A DNA stretch of 64,000 bases from Phycisphaerae bacterium RAS2 (GTDB lineage Bacteria; Planctomycetota; Phycisphaerae; UBA1845; UTPLA1): contig CP036352.1 of assembly GCA_007753915.1 (NCBI GenBank), positions 3,349,306 to 3,413,305 of the forward strand, read 5' to 3'. The stretch's first letter is position 1; each line of letters opens with the position of its first letter. Both the position numbers and the translations under genes were made by a program. Below are positions 1-9,873 of this stretch, piece after piece. Under the pieces are notes generated by a model. The model was not told the origin of the DNA. It saw only the letters and a list, made by a program, of their open reading frames with translations, and did no database searches.

Positions 1-122
1 ACCAGCTTTACCCAAACGCGTCTGCCTTGGTCGCTTACCGAGTGAATGCCGATGCGAGCCTTGATGAGATCCAGCGGACTACGATCCCATACACCTCCCC
101 GCAGGGAATGACGGGATACTGA
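1..122 (+). CDS. C-terminal end of an unidentified protein (5' end outside window)
   Basis: An open frame enters from the left edge (codons in phase with position 3) and encodes about 39 residues, ending ...TSPQGMTGY and a TGA at 120-122. The stop overlaps the first possible ATG of the next frame (TGATG at 120-124), an arrangement typical of translationally coupled genes. The visible tail has no recognisable domain, so function is unknown. It is probably co-transcribed with the cytochrome P460 gene downstream. Confidence 0.5.
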   Translation, partial: QLYPNASALVAYRVNADASLDEIQRTTIPYTSPQGMTGY

Positions 123-154
123 TGCGCCGATTCTGGCGTAAGGAGGCCCATTCC

Positions 155-874
155 GTGAAAAGCGCGATTCTTTTCTTGTCCGGCTCGTTTGTGCTCGGGT
201 CAATCTTTGCCCTACAGGTCCCTGGAAACGCGGCTGGACAATCCGCCGGACCAGCGCCGGTGCCCGCGGTATCTCCACCAGCGGTAGTCCCGCCCGGCAA
301 GTTCGCCGCTGTTGACGGTTCCATTCGACTTCCGAAGGACTACCGGTCGTGGACTCACCTCGGTACATGGTATGTCGCCGAAGGAAAAAATGGCGAGATC
401 AACTCACACCAGGTCTACGCCGAGCCGGAGGCCGTCGCCGAGTTTCGCGAAACGCAAAGGTTTCCTCATGGAGCCACGATAGTCAAGGAGGTACGCTCAA
501 CGAAGTCGGGTAAACTGACCACCGGGCCGGGCACCTGGGACGGGCCCGTACAGCTATGGTTCGTGATGGTGAAGGACACCAAGCGCACCTTCCCAGGAAA
601 CCCGATTTGGGGTCGGGGTTGGGGGTGGGGACTCTACCTAGCTGACGACCCCCAAAAAAACACATGTACCGATTACAAGATCGATTGCCTGGGCTGCCAC
701 ATCCCCGCGGAAAAGACAGACTGGGTATTCCAGTACGGCTATCCGGCGCTCGTCGAAACCGAGGGGCAGCACAAGCAATACATGGGGTCGATTTACACAA
801 ACGACGAGGCGATCGACACACCTGCGCCGGAACCCAAGAAACTCGAAAAGTCAATGGTTCCGAAGAAGCCCTGA
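155..874 (+). CDS. Cytochrome P460 family periplasmic haem protein
   Basis: Encodes 239 aa with an N-terminal signal sequence (KSAILFLSGSFVLGSIFAL) followed by a Pro/Ala-rich linker and a P460-like domain. The domain carries the conserved GTWYVAEGK and WGWGLYLADD stretches and a C-terminal CLGCH c-type haem motif (CxxCH). In the P460/cytochrome c' beta family the haem is additionally crosslinked to a lysine, and members oxidise hydroxylamine or bind NO; which activity this one has is not visible. The GTG at 155 is preferred because AAGGAGG lies 8 nt upstream; the ATG at 122 overlaps the previous stop but has no ribosome-binding site and would place charged residues ahead of the signal peptide. 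Confidence 0.85.
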   Translation: MKSAILFLSGSFVLGSIFALQVPGNAAGQSAGPAPVPAVSPPAVVPPGKFAAVDGSIRLPKDYRSWTHLGTWYVAEGKNGEINSHQVYAEPEAVAEFRETQRFPHGATIVKEVRSTKSGKLTTGPGTWDGPVQLWFVMVKDTKRTFPGNPIWGRGWGWGLYLADDPQKNTCTDYKIDCLGCHIPAEKTDWVFQYGYPALVETEGQHKQYMGSIYTNDEAIDTPAPEPKKLEKSMVPKKP

Positions 875-989
875 TAAGGGAGACGGTTCCCAACGAGCCA
901 TCGCCAAATCGGCGCAAGCCCCGCATCAAGCCAGCGGTCGTTCCAATCACCTAATCCGTTCATACCACCGCGATTCTTGAATGTCCGAC

Positions 990-1240
990 TGACCTTCCCC
1001 CCAGAAACTGATCCAGGTCCTGAGTTAGGATTGGGGCTTGGATCAAGGAGGAAGGGTCATGAGCAGGAAGCGATTCAAGGCGGAGGAGATCGTCAACAAG
1101 CTTCGTGAGGCGGATGTGGTGATTGCCCAAGGACGGATCGTCGTTCATGCGTGCAAACAGATCGGGGTTACGGAGTAAGCCTGCTTGCATCGGCTGTTAG
1201 AGCATGGCAGCGGCAGCCTTCGGACCGGCGGTCAATTCAG
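990..1240 (+). mobile_element. Decayed 5' fragment of an IS3-family element
   Basis: Starts with the same terminal inverted repeat (TGACCTTCCCCCCAGAAACT) and leader as the intact element at 33618-34908, including the RBS and the first 39 codons of orfA (MSRKRFKAEEIVNKLREADV, ATG 1059). The frame ends at a TAA at 1176-1178, where the intact copy reads EQTYYRWRKEY. The sequence then becomes unrelated to the intact IS but remains collinear with a second relic at 14833-15083. The fragment abuts and slightly overlaps the 3' end of the kinase gene on the other strand. No right inverted repeat is seen. Confidence 0.8.
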
Positions 1241-3697
1241 CGAGGTCGCGGCTTGGTCGATCAACGCTTGCGTTGTTTCGCCGGAGTCGATCCAAATGTA
1301 GCCGCCGTCTTCAACGAGAACGTGGTCGGGATGGGGCTGATTCTTGAAAAGTTCGTTGGCCCTCTGGAAGTCAGACCGGGCCTCTTGAAGCCGTCCGAGT
1401 CTTGCAAGGGCGGTGCTTCGGACGGCGTACACGATCGGGGATTGGTCGCCCAATTCAATCGCTGCGCTGGCGGCTTTTTCCGCGTCGGTCCATTGTTCAT
1501 TGGCCAGGCGACACTGGGCCAGAACGCGCTGCACGCGAGCCTTGTAAATGCCGGGGTCGTTGCGGCTGGCAGCAAACTTCGCGTCATCCAGCGCGCGTTC
1601 GACATTTCGGAGTTTCGGAACTTCGAGATACATTCGGGCACGAAGCAGCAGCTTGAACACGCCTTTCTTCGTGTCGTCCTTGACATGGGTCAGTGTGTCA
1701 TCAGTTTCGACCTTCTGTAGGTGAACTTGAATTGAAGCGAGATTAAGGTAGGGTTGTTCATTATTCTTTCCGCAAGACTGCTTTCCATCCTTTCCGGCAA
1801 AACAAAGCTCTAATGCCTTCATGGTGTTGAGTTCAGCCTTGTCAAAGCATCTTTCGAGGGCATCAATCGTCGCCAAGTTGACATATAAGGGCCAATTATA
1901 TGTGTCATTGTTTACAGCGATCCCTGCGCTGAATGCATCTCGCGATTCTCTAATCCTGTTCATGTTGCGAAGGGAGATTCCGAGGATATTCCAAGTTCCC
2001 TGGTGCGTCTCGCCTCGCTGAATCGCTTGTCTGCTCCAGTCAACTGCTTCCTCCAGCAGCTTCAAGTCCCTAGGACCGCTCACTTGATCCCATTCACTCT
2101 TTTTTGCGATCGCAAGATTTGCATACACTCTGAAATCTTCGGGACAAGACATTAGCACGTCATTAAGTTTGCTATAAACAATTCCCCAGTCACTGGTTCT
2201 CTTGATGAGCAAGTCCTTAACATCATTGAGGAGTTGCTCACACGTTTCAATGCGTTTCGCCTCCCTTTCCTTTGCGCGTTCACTCAAGAGACGCATAGTC
2301 AACGTGACCGCGAATACCAACAAGAGCACCGCAACCGCCGCCACCGACACCGCCTTGCGCCGGCGCACAAACTTCACCAGCCGTCCGACCGGCCCCGTCG
2401 GCTTTGCCACGATCGGCATGTTTTGAATGTATCGCCGCAGATCGTCAGCGAAGTCGCCGGCTGTCGCATAGCGCTTGTTCGGATCCTTCTCCAGCGCCTT
2501 AAGGCAGATCGTCTGCAACTCCGTCGGCACCGACGGCATGAGCTTGCGCGGCAGGGTCGGCTCGCGCTGGATGACGTGGCTCAAAATCTCCTTCTCATCC
2601 TTGCCGGGAAAGACCGGCTGCAGCGTCAGCAACTCGTACAGCGTCGCACCGAGCGAATAGACATCCGTGCGATGATCGATCGGAATGCGCTTGGCCATCG
2701 CCTGCTCGGGGCTCATGTAGCGCAGTGTGCCCATGAGTGAGCCGACGATGGTTTGCGTCCGCTGGGAATCGGTCTTCGCCAGGCCGAAGTCGAGAATCAT
2801 CAGTCGGCCGTCGTTCGAGAGAATCAGATTGGCCGGCTTGATGTCGCGGTGAATGATGCCGTGGGCGTGGGCATAATGCAGGGCGTCGGCCACGTCTGCG
2901 ATCCACTGCGCCGCCTGCCGAAAATAGTGCTTGCCGCGCGAGGTCGTATCGGCGATCGACCGGCTCGAGGGATCGCGCCACTTGCCGGCCCCCGAGCCGT
3001 CCCGGTTGGCGTGCGACTGACCGCCTCGAATGATGTCGGCGAGCGCGGCGGGGGAAACCGTCGGCGCCTGCTCCGTTGCGAAGCGGCGAATCAGCGCGGC
3101 CAGCGTCTGGCCCTCGATCAACTCCATCGCATAGTAATAGGTGTTGCCGATCTGCCCGAAGTCGTACACCGGCACGATGTGACTGTGGTGCAGCTTGCCG
3201 GCAGCGCTGGCCTCTCGGCGGAAGCGCTCGATGGCTTCGCGGCCGTCCGGCCCCGGCGAGCCGGGCAACACCTTGAGCGCGACGCAGCGCGTCAACTCCA
3301 GTTGAATCGCCTCATAGACGACGCCCATCCCGCCGCGCGCGATCTCGCGATTGATGCGATAGCCGGGGATTCGCAGACCGATGTCATGATTTTCGGATTG
3401 GCTCGCCGCGTCGGAGGGGGCAGCGGGCGCGTCGTGCTCTCTCGCCGCTTGCCGCGCCGGCGGCGGCGTGATCCGGGCGTGGTCGAGCCGCTCGGCGGCG
3501 GCCACGGTTGGTTGGCCTGCGTTGCTGATCCGGCGCAGATTGGCTGCGACGCGGTCATGGTCGGAGAGGATCGCCACCTTGCGGCTCTGGCAGCGGGAGC
3601 ACGTTTCGACGTGAGCGGTCCATCGCGCCGCGAGTTCCGCCGGCGCGTCGCCCGTAAGCAGGTCCAGCAGATCGGTTTCGGTGAGGCAGTCGTCCAT
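1232..3697 (-). CDS. Serine/threonine protein kinase with zinc-finger-like N-terminus and TPR C-terminus
   Basis: About 821 aa. An N-terminal segment has an HxxxCxxC signature (HVETCSRCQ), like zinc-binding anti-sigma domains. A Hanks-type kinase domain follows: glycine loop ARGGMGVVYEA, VALKVL lysine, catalytic HRDIKPANLIL and DFGLAKT, and a MSPEQA/DVYSLG activation and substrate-binding region. A single transmembrane helix (AAVAVLLLVFAVTLTM) separates it from a C-terminal region of TPR-like helical repeats, expected to face outside. This is a common planctomycete membrane sensor kinase layout. The start at MDDCLTETDLL is preferred over an upstream in-frame start at 3736. An insertion around VSPAALADIIRGGQ lies between kinase lobes, as in related planctomycete kinases. 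The stop codon falls inside the IS relic boundary. Confidence 0.9.
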   Translation of the reverse strand: MDDCLTETDLLDLLTGDAPAELAARWTAHVETCSRCQSRKVAILSDHDRVAANLRRISNAGQPTVAAAERLDHARITPPPARQAAREHDAPAAPSDAASQSENHDIGLRIPGYRINREIARGGMGVVYEAIQLELTRCVALKVLPGSPGPDGREAIERFRREASAAGKLHHSHIVPVYDFGQIGNTYYYAMELIEGQTLAALIRRFATEQAPTVSPAALADIIRGGQSHANRDGSGAGKWRDPSSRSIADTTSRGKHYFRQAAQWIADVADALHYAHAHGIIHRDIKPANLILSNDGRLMILDFGLAKTDSQRTQTIVGSLMGTLRYMSPEQAMAKRIPIDHRTDVYSLGATLYELLTLQPVFPGKDEKEILSHVIQREPTLPRKLMPSVPTELQTICLKALEKDPNKRYATAGDFADDLRRYIQNMPIVAKPTGPVGRLVKFVRRRKAVSVAAVAVLLLVFAVTLTMRLLSERAKEREAKRIETCEQLLNDVKDLLIKRTSDWGIVYSKLNDVLMSCPEDFRVYANLAIAKKSEWDQVSGPRDLKLLEEAVDWSRQAIQRGETHQGTWNILGISLRNMNRIRESRDAFSAGIAVNNDTYNWPLYVNLATIDALERCFDKAELNTMKALELCFAGKDGKQSCGKNNEQPYLNLASIQVHLQKVETDDTLTHVKDDTKKGVFKLLLRARMYLEVPKLRNVERALDDAKFAASRNDPGIYKARVQRVLAQCRLANEQWTDAEKAASAAIELGDQSPIVYAVRSTALARLGRLQEARSDFQRANELFKNQPHPDHVLVEDGGYIWIDSGETTQALIDQAATSLN

Positions 3698-3872
3698 ACG
3701 ATTCGCGCGGCGCTCGCGACCATGACCGCTGTGCAAAGCGAGCCGGCGCGAAGCGATTGGCCGTCATGATAACCGCGCAATCAGACGTTTGAAAGAATCG
3801 CGCTGGCGGCGTGGCCCGCAGGCGCGGGCGGAATTGAACGGCAACCGCGCCCGCTTGCCGCTCCACCACCAG

Positions 3873-6800
3873 TCAAATCCCGTTCAGCAACAAGGTGACG
3901 AATCCCTGGACATCCGCGAGATCCACCGTCTCGCTCTGGTTCAGGTCGGCGTGGTTAATCGGGCAATCGGGGTAGGCCGCTTCGTAACCGACCGGATCGG
4001 TGATCGCGAGGATGAAGGCCGCAATGTCCCCGCCGTTGACCTCGTTGTCGCAGGTCATGTCACCGATGAGCGCGCTGGTGAGTTCCGCGCCGCCCAGTAA
4101 GGTAATCGTCGCGCCATCGTCCGCGAGCCGCCGGTAGTACACGCTGCAGCCGTTCAGCACGATCGTGCTGCCGGCCCCCAGGAACAGGCTGTCCACATAC
4201 AACACTTCGCAGCCCGGGCCGGGGATGTTGTCAAACGCATTCACGAAATGCACCGTGCGGCCCGCCTCGATGCGCAGCTCGCCCATTGCGAAATTGTTGG
4301 TGAACCCGTTCGGGTCGCTGTCGCCGAAATCAAACCCGGCCAGTTCGAACGTCTGCACGCCGATCCCGTCCATCGACAGTCGGCCGCTCTCCCACCGGAA
4401 CGTCGCCGGGCTGGTCGCCAGGTTGTTGAAATGGCGGGCCAGTCGGACAAACGTGCTGCTGCCGATGTTTACGTCGACCGTACCCAGCAGGTTCAGATCG
4501 CCGCCGATGTCCAGCGTCGAGTCGCCGCCCATCACGAGAATCGGCGGGCTGCAGCCCAGCAAAGCGCCTTCGTTGCAGTCGAGCGTGACGTGGCCGATGA
4601 TGTCGAGCAGGGCCTCGCCCGACGCGCCGACTTGCCCGCCGCTGTGAACATTGACGCTGTTGCCGGTGACGGTCGTCGGGCCGTTGCCGGGGATTGAAAT
4701 CGTGCCGTCGGTCGCGACGTACGATCCCGCGCCGCCGATGGAGCGGTTGATCTGCAGCGTGCCGCTGTTGGATGCCTGGATGACGCCATCGCTGAAAGCT
4801 GAAAGCGAGCCGCTGATGTCGAGCGTCTGACTTGGCGAGTTGGCGTGAATGGTCGATTGATTGTTGAGCGCCGCGGTGATCTGGCCGTGGCCGGTGACGG
4901 GCGTCGTGAGCGTGATGACGTTGGCCGGGTCGTTCGAGGCGAGGCCTCCGGTGGCAAGCGTCACCGGCATCGTGCCGCCGATTTTCATCGGCGAGCCGGC
5001 GATGATTTCGAACCCGTTGGTGACATTGACGCTGCCGCCGTTGACGACGCCCACAGGCGTAACGAACGTGAGGCTGCCGGCGTCGACATTGACAGCCGCG
5101 CCGTTCTCGAGCGTGAGCGAGTTGATGGTCGGATTGATGTTGACGAGGACGCTGGACGTTGCCCCGGCGACGCGCACGTCATAGGTCTCGCAATTGACGT
5201 TGTCGGGCACTTCGGGGGGATTCCAGTTGGCCTCGACGTTCCAGAGACCGTTGCCGCCGTTCCAGTCGATGTTGGTGGTGGAAAAAGCGGCGAGGCCTTG
5301 ACGCGGCAGGCCGCCGATGGTGGTGAAAGATCCGCCAGCAATGACGATGTTCTTGGTTACAAGCAGCGCGTTCACCGCATCGTTTGCATCAGGGTTCCAC
5401 GGGAGTGCATTGTCTGTATCAGAATTGCGATCAATTGCAGCTAATCGGTTGCGAGCAGCTCCACCAATTGAATTATTCCCGCTAAAATCGCCACCGACAT
5501 AGACAATGTTTCCTGAAATTGCAACCGCTCGAACAATTGTATCGGCATTTGGATTCCAGCCTGTGGCCAAATTGTTCCCGGTGTTAATTGCAGCAATGTT
5601 ATTGCGGGTCTGCCCACCAATTGAATTGGCACCGTTAAATGCACCGCCAACGTAGACAACATTACCTACGGATTCAATCGCCAGCACCGTACTATTCGCA
5701 TTTGGATCCCAATTAGTAGATTGTCCATTGATCGTATTTAGCCCAGCAATTCGATTTCTCGAAGACCCGCCTATCTGAATAAAGCTACCGCCTGCATATA
5801 CGACACCGCTGTCAACTCGAAGCGCGACCACCCAGCTATCAGCATTCGGATTCCAAGCTGGGATTGCCAAACCTGAAGAAATATCAATTGCCGCGATCCG
5901 ATTTCGATTTTGCCCCCCAATGGAGTTACTTCCATTAAAAGTACCTCCCACATAAAGGATGGCCCCTTCTAGGGCAAGGGCATAAACGGATCCGTTTGCA
6001 TTGGGCATCCAATTAGTTGCCAAGCCATCGGACGCGTTAATTGCGGCGATCCGACTTCGCGGCAGCATGCCCACTTGACTAAAGTCACCCCCTGCGTAGA
6101 CCGTATCCTGCGAAGTGACGAGTGCGCGAACTACGCTATTCACATTCGGATTCCAACCAGTCGCTATGCCAGTTGCGATATCAATGGCAGCAAGGTTGTT
6201 GCGTCGAAGACGACCAATTGTGATGAAATCTCCCGCAGCGCATACTTGGGCTCCCGAAGTCGATATCGTATTGACTCGATCGTTCGCATCCGGGTTCCAT
6301 CCGGTCGCGTTATTAGTGTTTGTTTTTGCATCCAGCGCCGCGATTCGACTACGGGAAGCGCTGCCGATAGATGTGAAGTCCCCGCCAACATAGACCGTGT
6401 TTCCCGATGCGGCCAGGGAATAGATCGAGCCAGCCGGCGAAGGGTTTGGAAACCATTGAGTCGCGTTATTCACGTTCTGTGTCGCGTCAAGTGCTGCAAG
6501 TCCATTTCGTGTCTGTCCACCAATCACCGTGAAGGAGCCGCCCGCGTAGACAATGTTCCCCGCGACATCCAGCGCGCGGACAGAGCCGCTTGTCGCATTC
6601 GGGTCCCACGGCGTGACGTTGTTCGTATCTTGCAACGTGTCGACCGCCGCGATGCGGCGGCGGGTGGCCACCCCCATCGTCAAGAAGTCGCCCCCCACGT
6701 ACAGCGTTGTGCCCGCAAGCTTCATGGCTCGAACCGCACCGCCGGCGTTGGGATTCCATGGTTTGACATAGGTCCCCGCCGTGGTCGCGCCGGCGTTCAG

Positions 6801-7463
6801 TGCTGCGATGCGATTGCGCGATGCGCCGTCAACCATTTGAAACGTTCCGCCGATATAGATCGTCTGCAAATCTGCCGACACTTCGATGCAATACACAAAG
6901 CTTGCGGCCGACGACACATTCGGGTTCCAATCCAGCAGCGCGCCGCTTGCCTTGTCGATGGCCGCAAGGCGGTTGCGGCTTTGACCACCAATGTTCTGGA
7001 ACGCGCCGCCGACATAGACTCGATCGCCGGCGACTTTGATCGCTGTGACTTGCGCGTTGGGGTTGTGCATCCAAAGCGGGTCCACAGAATGATCGGCCCG
7101 CACGTGAACCAGCCTCGCATGCGCCGCGCCGTTCACGAGCGTGAAGTTGCCGCCGAGATACCAGCCTCCCTCGCCATCGGATGCGACGGCGTCGACGCTG
7201 CCAACTTCGAGGCGCGGGAACGGCAGTTGTGGCCGGCCGGTGTCCATGCTTAAGACCGCAGCGCCGCCGGTCGGCGGGCCGACGTAATTGAATGCGCCGC
7301 CGATGTAGAGCGTGCCGCAATGCTCGGCCAAAGCGTGCACCGGTCCGTCCGTGACCCAGAACTCCGGCCGCGGAGTGTTGGAGGGTTGGGCGAACACCGC
7401 CTGCGTTGAAACAAGCCAAAACGCAGCCAGAACAACCAATTGCCTCGCGGATTGCAGGGCCAT
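3873..7463 (-). CDS. Secreted delta-60-like beta-propeller protein with dockerin-like C-terminus
   Basis: About 1196 aa. Signal peptide MALQSARQLVVLAAFWLV...FAQ, then roughly 15 repeats of about 45-50 residues built on the pattern VYVGGxFxxIGGxxRNRIAAIDxxxGxxxxWNPNAN, resembling delta-60/PQQ-type propeller blades. A beta-helix-like region with residues such as VTLATGG and the C-terminal pair DMTCDNEVNGGDIAAFI / DLNQSETVDLADVQGFV follow; the latter resembles two dockerin/EF-hand Ca-binding repeats. Such proteins are exported and probably surface-attached or part of extracellular assemblies; no enzymatic motif is visible. The start at 7463 has GGAG just upstream and directly precedes the signal peptide. 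The central repeats (about 5340-6400) are visibly richer in A/T than the ends, suggesting repeat gain or recombination. Confidence 0.85.
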   Translation of the reverse strand: MALQSARQLVVLAAFWLVSTQAVFAQPSNTPRPEFWVTDGPVHALAEHCGTLYIGGAFNYVGPPTGGAAVLSMDTGRPQLPFPRLEVGSVDAVASDGEGGWYLGGNFTLVNGAAHARLVHVRADHSVDPLWMHNPNAQVTAIKVAGDRVYVGGAFQNIGGQSRNRLAAIDKASGALLDWNPNVSSAASFVYCIEVSADLQTIYIGGTFQMVDGASRNRIAALNAGATTAGTYVKPWNPNAGGAVRAMKLAGTTLYVGGDFLTMGVATRRRIAAVDTLQDTNNVTPWDPNATSGSVRALDVAGNIVYAGGSFTVIGGQTRNGLAALDATQNVNNATQWFPNPSPAGSIYSLAASGNTVYVGGDFTSIGSASRSRIAALDAKTNTNNATGWNPDANDRVNTISTSGAQVCAAGDFITIGRLRRNNLAAIDIATGIATGWNPNVNSVVRALVTSQDTVYAGGDFSQVGMLPRSRIAAINASDGLATNWMPNANGSVYALALEGAILYVGGTFNGSNSIGGQNRNRIAAIDISSGLAIPAWNPNADSWVVALRVDSGVVYAGGSFIQIGGSSRNRIAGLNTINGQSTNWDPNANSTVLAIESVGNVVYVGGAFNGANSIGGQTRNNIAAINTGNNLATGWNPNADTIVRAVAISGNIVYVGGDFSGNNSIGGAARNRLAAIDRNSDTDNALPWNPDANDAVNALLVTKNIVIAGGSFTTIGGLPRQGLAAFSTTNIDWNGGNGLWNVEANWNPPEVPDNVNCETYDVRVAGATSSVLVNINPTINSLTLENGAAVNVDAGSLTFVTPVGVVNGGSVNVTNGFEIIAGSPMKIGGTMPVTLATGGLASNDPANVITLTTPVTGHGQITAALNNQSTIHANSPSQTLDISGSLSAFSDGVIQASNSGTLQINRSIGGAGSYVATDGTISIPGNGPTTVTGNSVNVHSGGQVGASGEALLDIIGHVTLDCNEGALLGCSPPILVMGGDSTLDIGGDLNLLGTVDVNIGSSTFVRLARHFNNLATSPATFRWESGRLSMDGIGVQTFELAGFDFGDSDPNGFTNNFAMGELRIEAGRTVHFVNAFDNIPGPGCEVLYVDSLFLGAGSTIVLNGCSVYYRRLADDGATITLLGGAELTSALIGDMTCDNEVNGGDIAAFILAITDPVGYEAAYPDCPINHADLNQSETVDLADVQGFVTLLLNGI

Positions 7464-7510
7464 GCTCCAAATCTCCAGTTCGCTTCTCAACTACTTTTCC
7501 ATCACGCGGA

Positions 7511-9130
7511 CTACTTACAGGGCAGACAAGTATCTCCGGCCAAAAGGAGATCGACGACCGTTTGTAGGTCTTGCCCGTTAAACATCCCATCGTGATTGAA
7601 ATCGCCCAGGCACGGCAAGAGGACATCCAGCGTCGCAGCCGCGCTCGTGACGGTGCCGCAGGTGTTGCCGATGACACAATCATACGATCCCGAATGCGCG
7701 AATGCAGCCGGGCCGATGGTCAGTTGAGCCGTGTTGGCACCGGCGTAACCGTTGCCATCGGAAAGAGGGATGTTGTTCAGACGCCATTGATAGTTCTGGG
7801 CATTGGTGGCAGCAACCTTAAGTTGGCGGGATTGGCCGACCCAAGCGAGTTGGTTATTGGGTTGAAGTGTCATGATCGGCGAATTCTCGGATGCATTGAG
7901 CAGCACTGATACTGTTGTGTTTGTCGACCCGTTCGCGACAACAATATCCTTCTCTTGGTCGCCGTTCAGGTCCGCGACCACAATGGAAGTCGGCTCCAGA
8001 CCCACCATTGGCGCGCCTGCATTGACCAACGTGCCCGTTCCCGTTCCTCGAAGCAAGCGGACAGAACTACTTCCATTGTTGGCGACAAGAACATCTTGGG
8101 TTCCATTGCCATCCACATCAACGACAGCCAATGCGCTACTGTCCCAACCGGGAGCCGATCCTGCGAAATATGCTGCGGTCTCCTTCATCGATCCTCCGGC
8201 ATTCATCCAGACTCTGACGCTATTCCCATCGGTGTGCGAAAAGACCAAATCCGAGTATCCGTCGCCGTTCAAGTCCGAGGCAGCAATGGCTCCTGACCTA
8301 CCAGATGCAACGGATTGGCCTCCGGCGGAAGACAACCCTCCTAAGCCGGTGCCGAGGAGGATTGTGAAGCTCGTCGTCGGACTGCAACACGATTCGGGCG
8401 GAAGTGTCTGAAGGACAGCCAAGTCTGACTTGGAATCGTTATTGAAGTCTCCCACGCAAAGCGCATAGGCCTGGGGAATGAATGGCGATTGCACTTGAGG
8501 GCTGAAGAAAAGCGTCATTGGATTATCATTGTTGCCGATCAGTATTGATACTGTATTGTTATTCTGATTGGGGTTGCGATTGACAATGGCGAGATCGATT
8601 CGGCCGTCTTGATTGAAGTCGGCCTTGACGATGGAAGTCGACCCAAATGAGGTGGCGTATGGAATCGGAGCATCAAATGTGCCGTTTCCATTTCCAAGCA
8701 AAATAAATACACCCGTGGCGTTCATGCAGACAACCGCGATATCCAGGGCCCCATCGTTATCAAAGTCGTCAACGACCATGGAAATTGGATTGGTCGATCC
8801 GGCCCCGATTGGGTAAGTCGCCGCTGCATTAAAGCCTCCATTGTTGTTGCCTAGCAGGATGCTAACACTGTTGTTGCTGAAGCTCGCGGACGCGAGGTCT
8901 ATGACTCCATCACCATTGAAGTCGCCCGCAGCAAGTGCCCGGGGCCGATGTCCGGCAGCAGAATTGGGAGACGTTGACCAATTGAATTGGCATTGAGCGT
9001 GAACTGGGACCGGCCCTAGGGTAGTGGCGCTCAAGAGCGCGCTCAAAACAAACGCGATGCCTTCCCAAGGGAAGACTGTGTTGTCGGTGCTACCTATGTG
9101 TGATTTCGTTTGGAAGTGTTTCCGAGTCAT
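7511..9130 (-). CDS. Secreted VCBS/FG-GAP repeat protein with Ig-like domain and dockerin-like tail
   Basis: About 539 aa. After a signal region (IAFVLSALLSATTLGPVPVHAQ) there are seven or so FG-GAP/VCBS repeats, each with a Ca-binding loop such as GDFNGDGVIDLASAS, DDFDNDGALDIAVV, ADFNQDGRIDLAIV or DVDGNGTQDVLVA, forming an integrin-like propeller. An Ig-like segment (QSRQLKVAATNAQNYQWRLN ... GSYDCVIGNTCG) and a C-terminal single dockerin-like motif (LGDFNHDGMFNGQDLQTVVD) follow. It lies 47 bp upstream of the delta-60 propeller gene in the same direction, so the two may be one transcription unit. The ATG at 9130 is used; an upstream GTG/ATG extension to 9232 lacks signal-peptide character. 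Confidence 0.85.
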   Translation of the reverse strand: MTRKHFQTKSHIGSTDNTVFPWEGIAFVLSALLSATTLGPVPVHAQCQFNWSTSPNSAAGHRPRALAAGDFNGDGVIDLASASFSNNSVSILLGNNNGGFNAAATYPIGAGSTNPISMVVDDFDNDGALDIAVVCMNATGVFILLGNGNGTFDAPIPYATSFGSTSIVKADFNQDGRIDLAIVNRNPNQNNNTVSILIGNNDNPMTLFFSPQVQSPFIPQAYALCVGDFNNDSKSDLAVLQTLPPESCCSPTTSFTILLGTGLGGLSSAGGQSVASGRSGAIAASDLNGDGYSDLVFSHTDGNSVRVWMNAGGSMKETAAYFAGSAPGWDSSALAVVDVDGNGTQDVLVANNGSSSVRLLRGTGTGTLVNAGAPMVGLEPTSIVVADLNGDQEKDIVVANGSTNTTVSVLLNASENSPIMTLQPNNQLAWVGQSRQLKVAATNAQNYQWRLNNIPLSDGNGYAGANTAQLTIGPAAFAHSGSYDCVIGNTCGTVTSAAATLDVLLPCLGDFNHDGMFNGQDLQTVVDLLLAGDTCLPCK

Positions 9131-9873
9131 GCCGTTTTGCACTCCGAATTGGTTTGTATAGATTCTGTGTACACCCGTCCTTGCACGCGCAAGACCGCTG
9201 ATTGGCTCCCAACAACGGGGAATCACTCTCATGAAAACGCTACAATTGGGGATGCACTCCCCGCGCAGTCAATTGCAAAGTACCTCTTGGCGATGCTTGG
9301 AAGGGCAGCGACCATTGTATCAATTCCGGCCATTCTGTCAAGCCTGCCACCCCTACAACCAACGCAGAAACACCCGACGCATCCCCTCTCGTGCCATCCT
9401 GGAGTCGCATGACTCGTTTAGACAAGCCCTTACGCTCGCCGTCCGGCCAATCAGGCGGGCGGGACTCCGCCCTTCTGCACGAGGCCACGAACGTTCGCCG
9501 CCCCGATGGAGTGCACCGCCCGCCCTTAACTCCCGGCCCGGAGTCGCGGCTCTGTCAACTCCGTGCAGCGGCTCATCCATGCACGCCAGCGGCGTTCACC
9601 ATCGTTGGCCTCGCGCGGCTGGGTGACTGGTCTGCCGCTTACGCCAAGTATTAGGAAGATTTGGCAACGTCCTGACAGCCTCGCTCCGGAAATGCATCGA
9701 ACGGTGCTTCCAAGGCGCAGAGGTGATTCTTAAGAGGCGCGGCAAACATCCCCGCATCGCCGGAGATGTGACAGCTCCCCAGGCAGGTGAGGAAGGGTGT
9801 CCTAAAGGAAGGGGTTGCGATTTCTTGTCTGTTGCGATTCGCAATCGCTGCAATTCGCGCGATACACGAACCG
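9131..9873. other. Intergenic region without convincing gene
   Basis: About 740 bp between the VCBS protein and the next minus-strand gene. Short frames on both strands have no domain, no RBS and are mutually overlapping. A minus-strand frame around 9780 reads CLGSCH, superficially like a haem motif, but the spacing is CxxxCH and the rest is not protein-like. I see no repeats or RNA genes here. Confidence 0.5.

Noticed and set aside
6075-7253. 392-codon plus-strand frame over the delta-60 propeller gene
   Set aside because: Repeated antisense of the propeller blades, no RBS and no domain.
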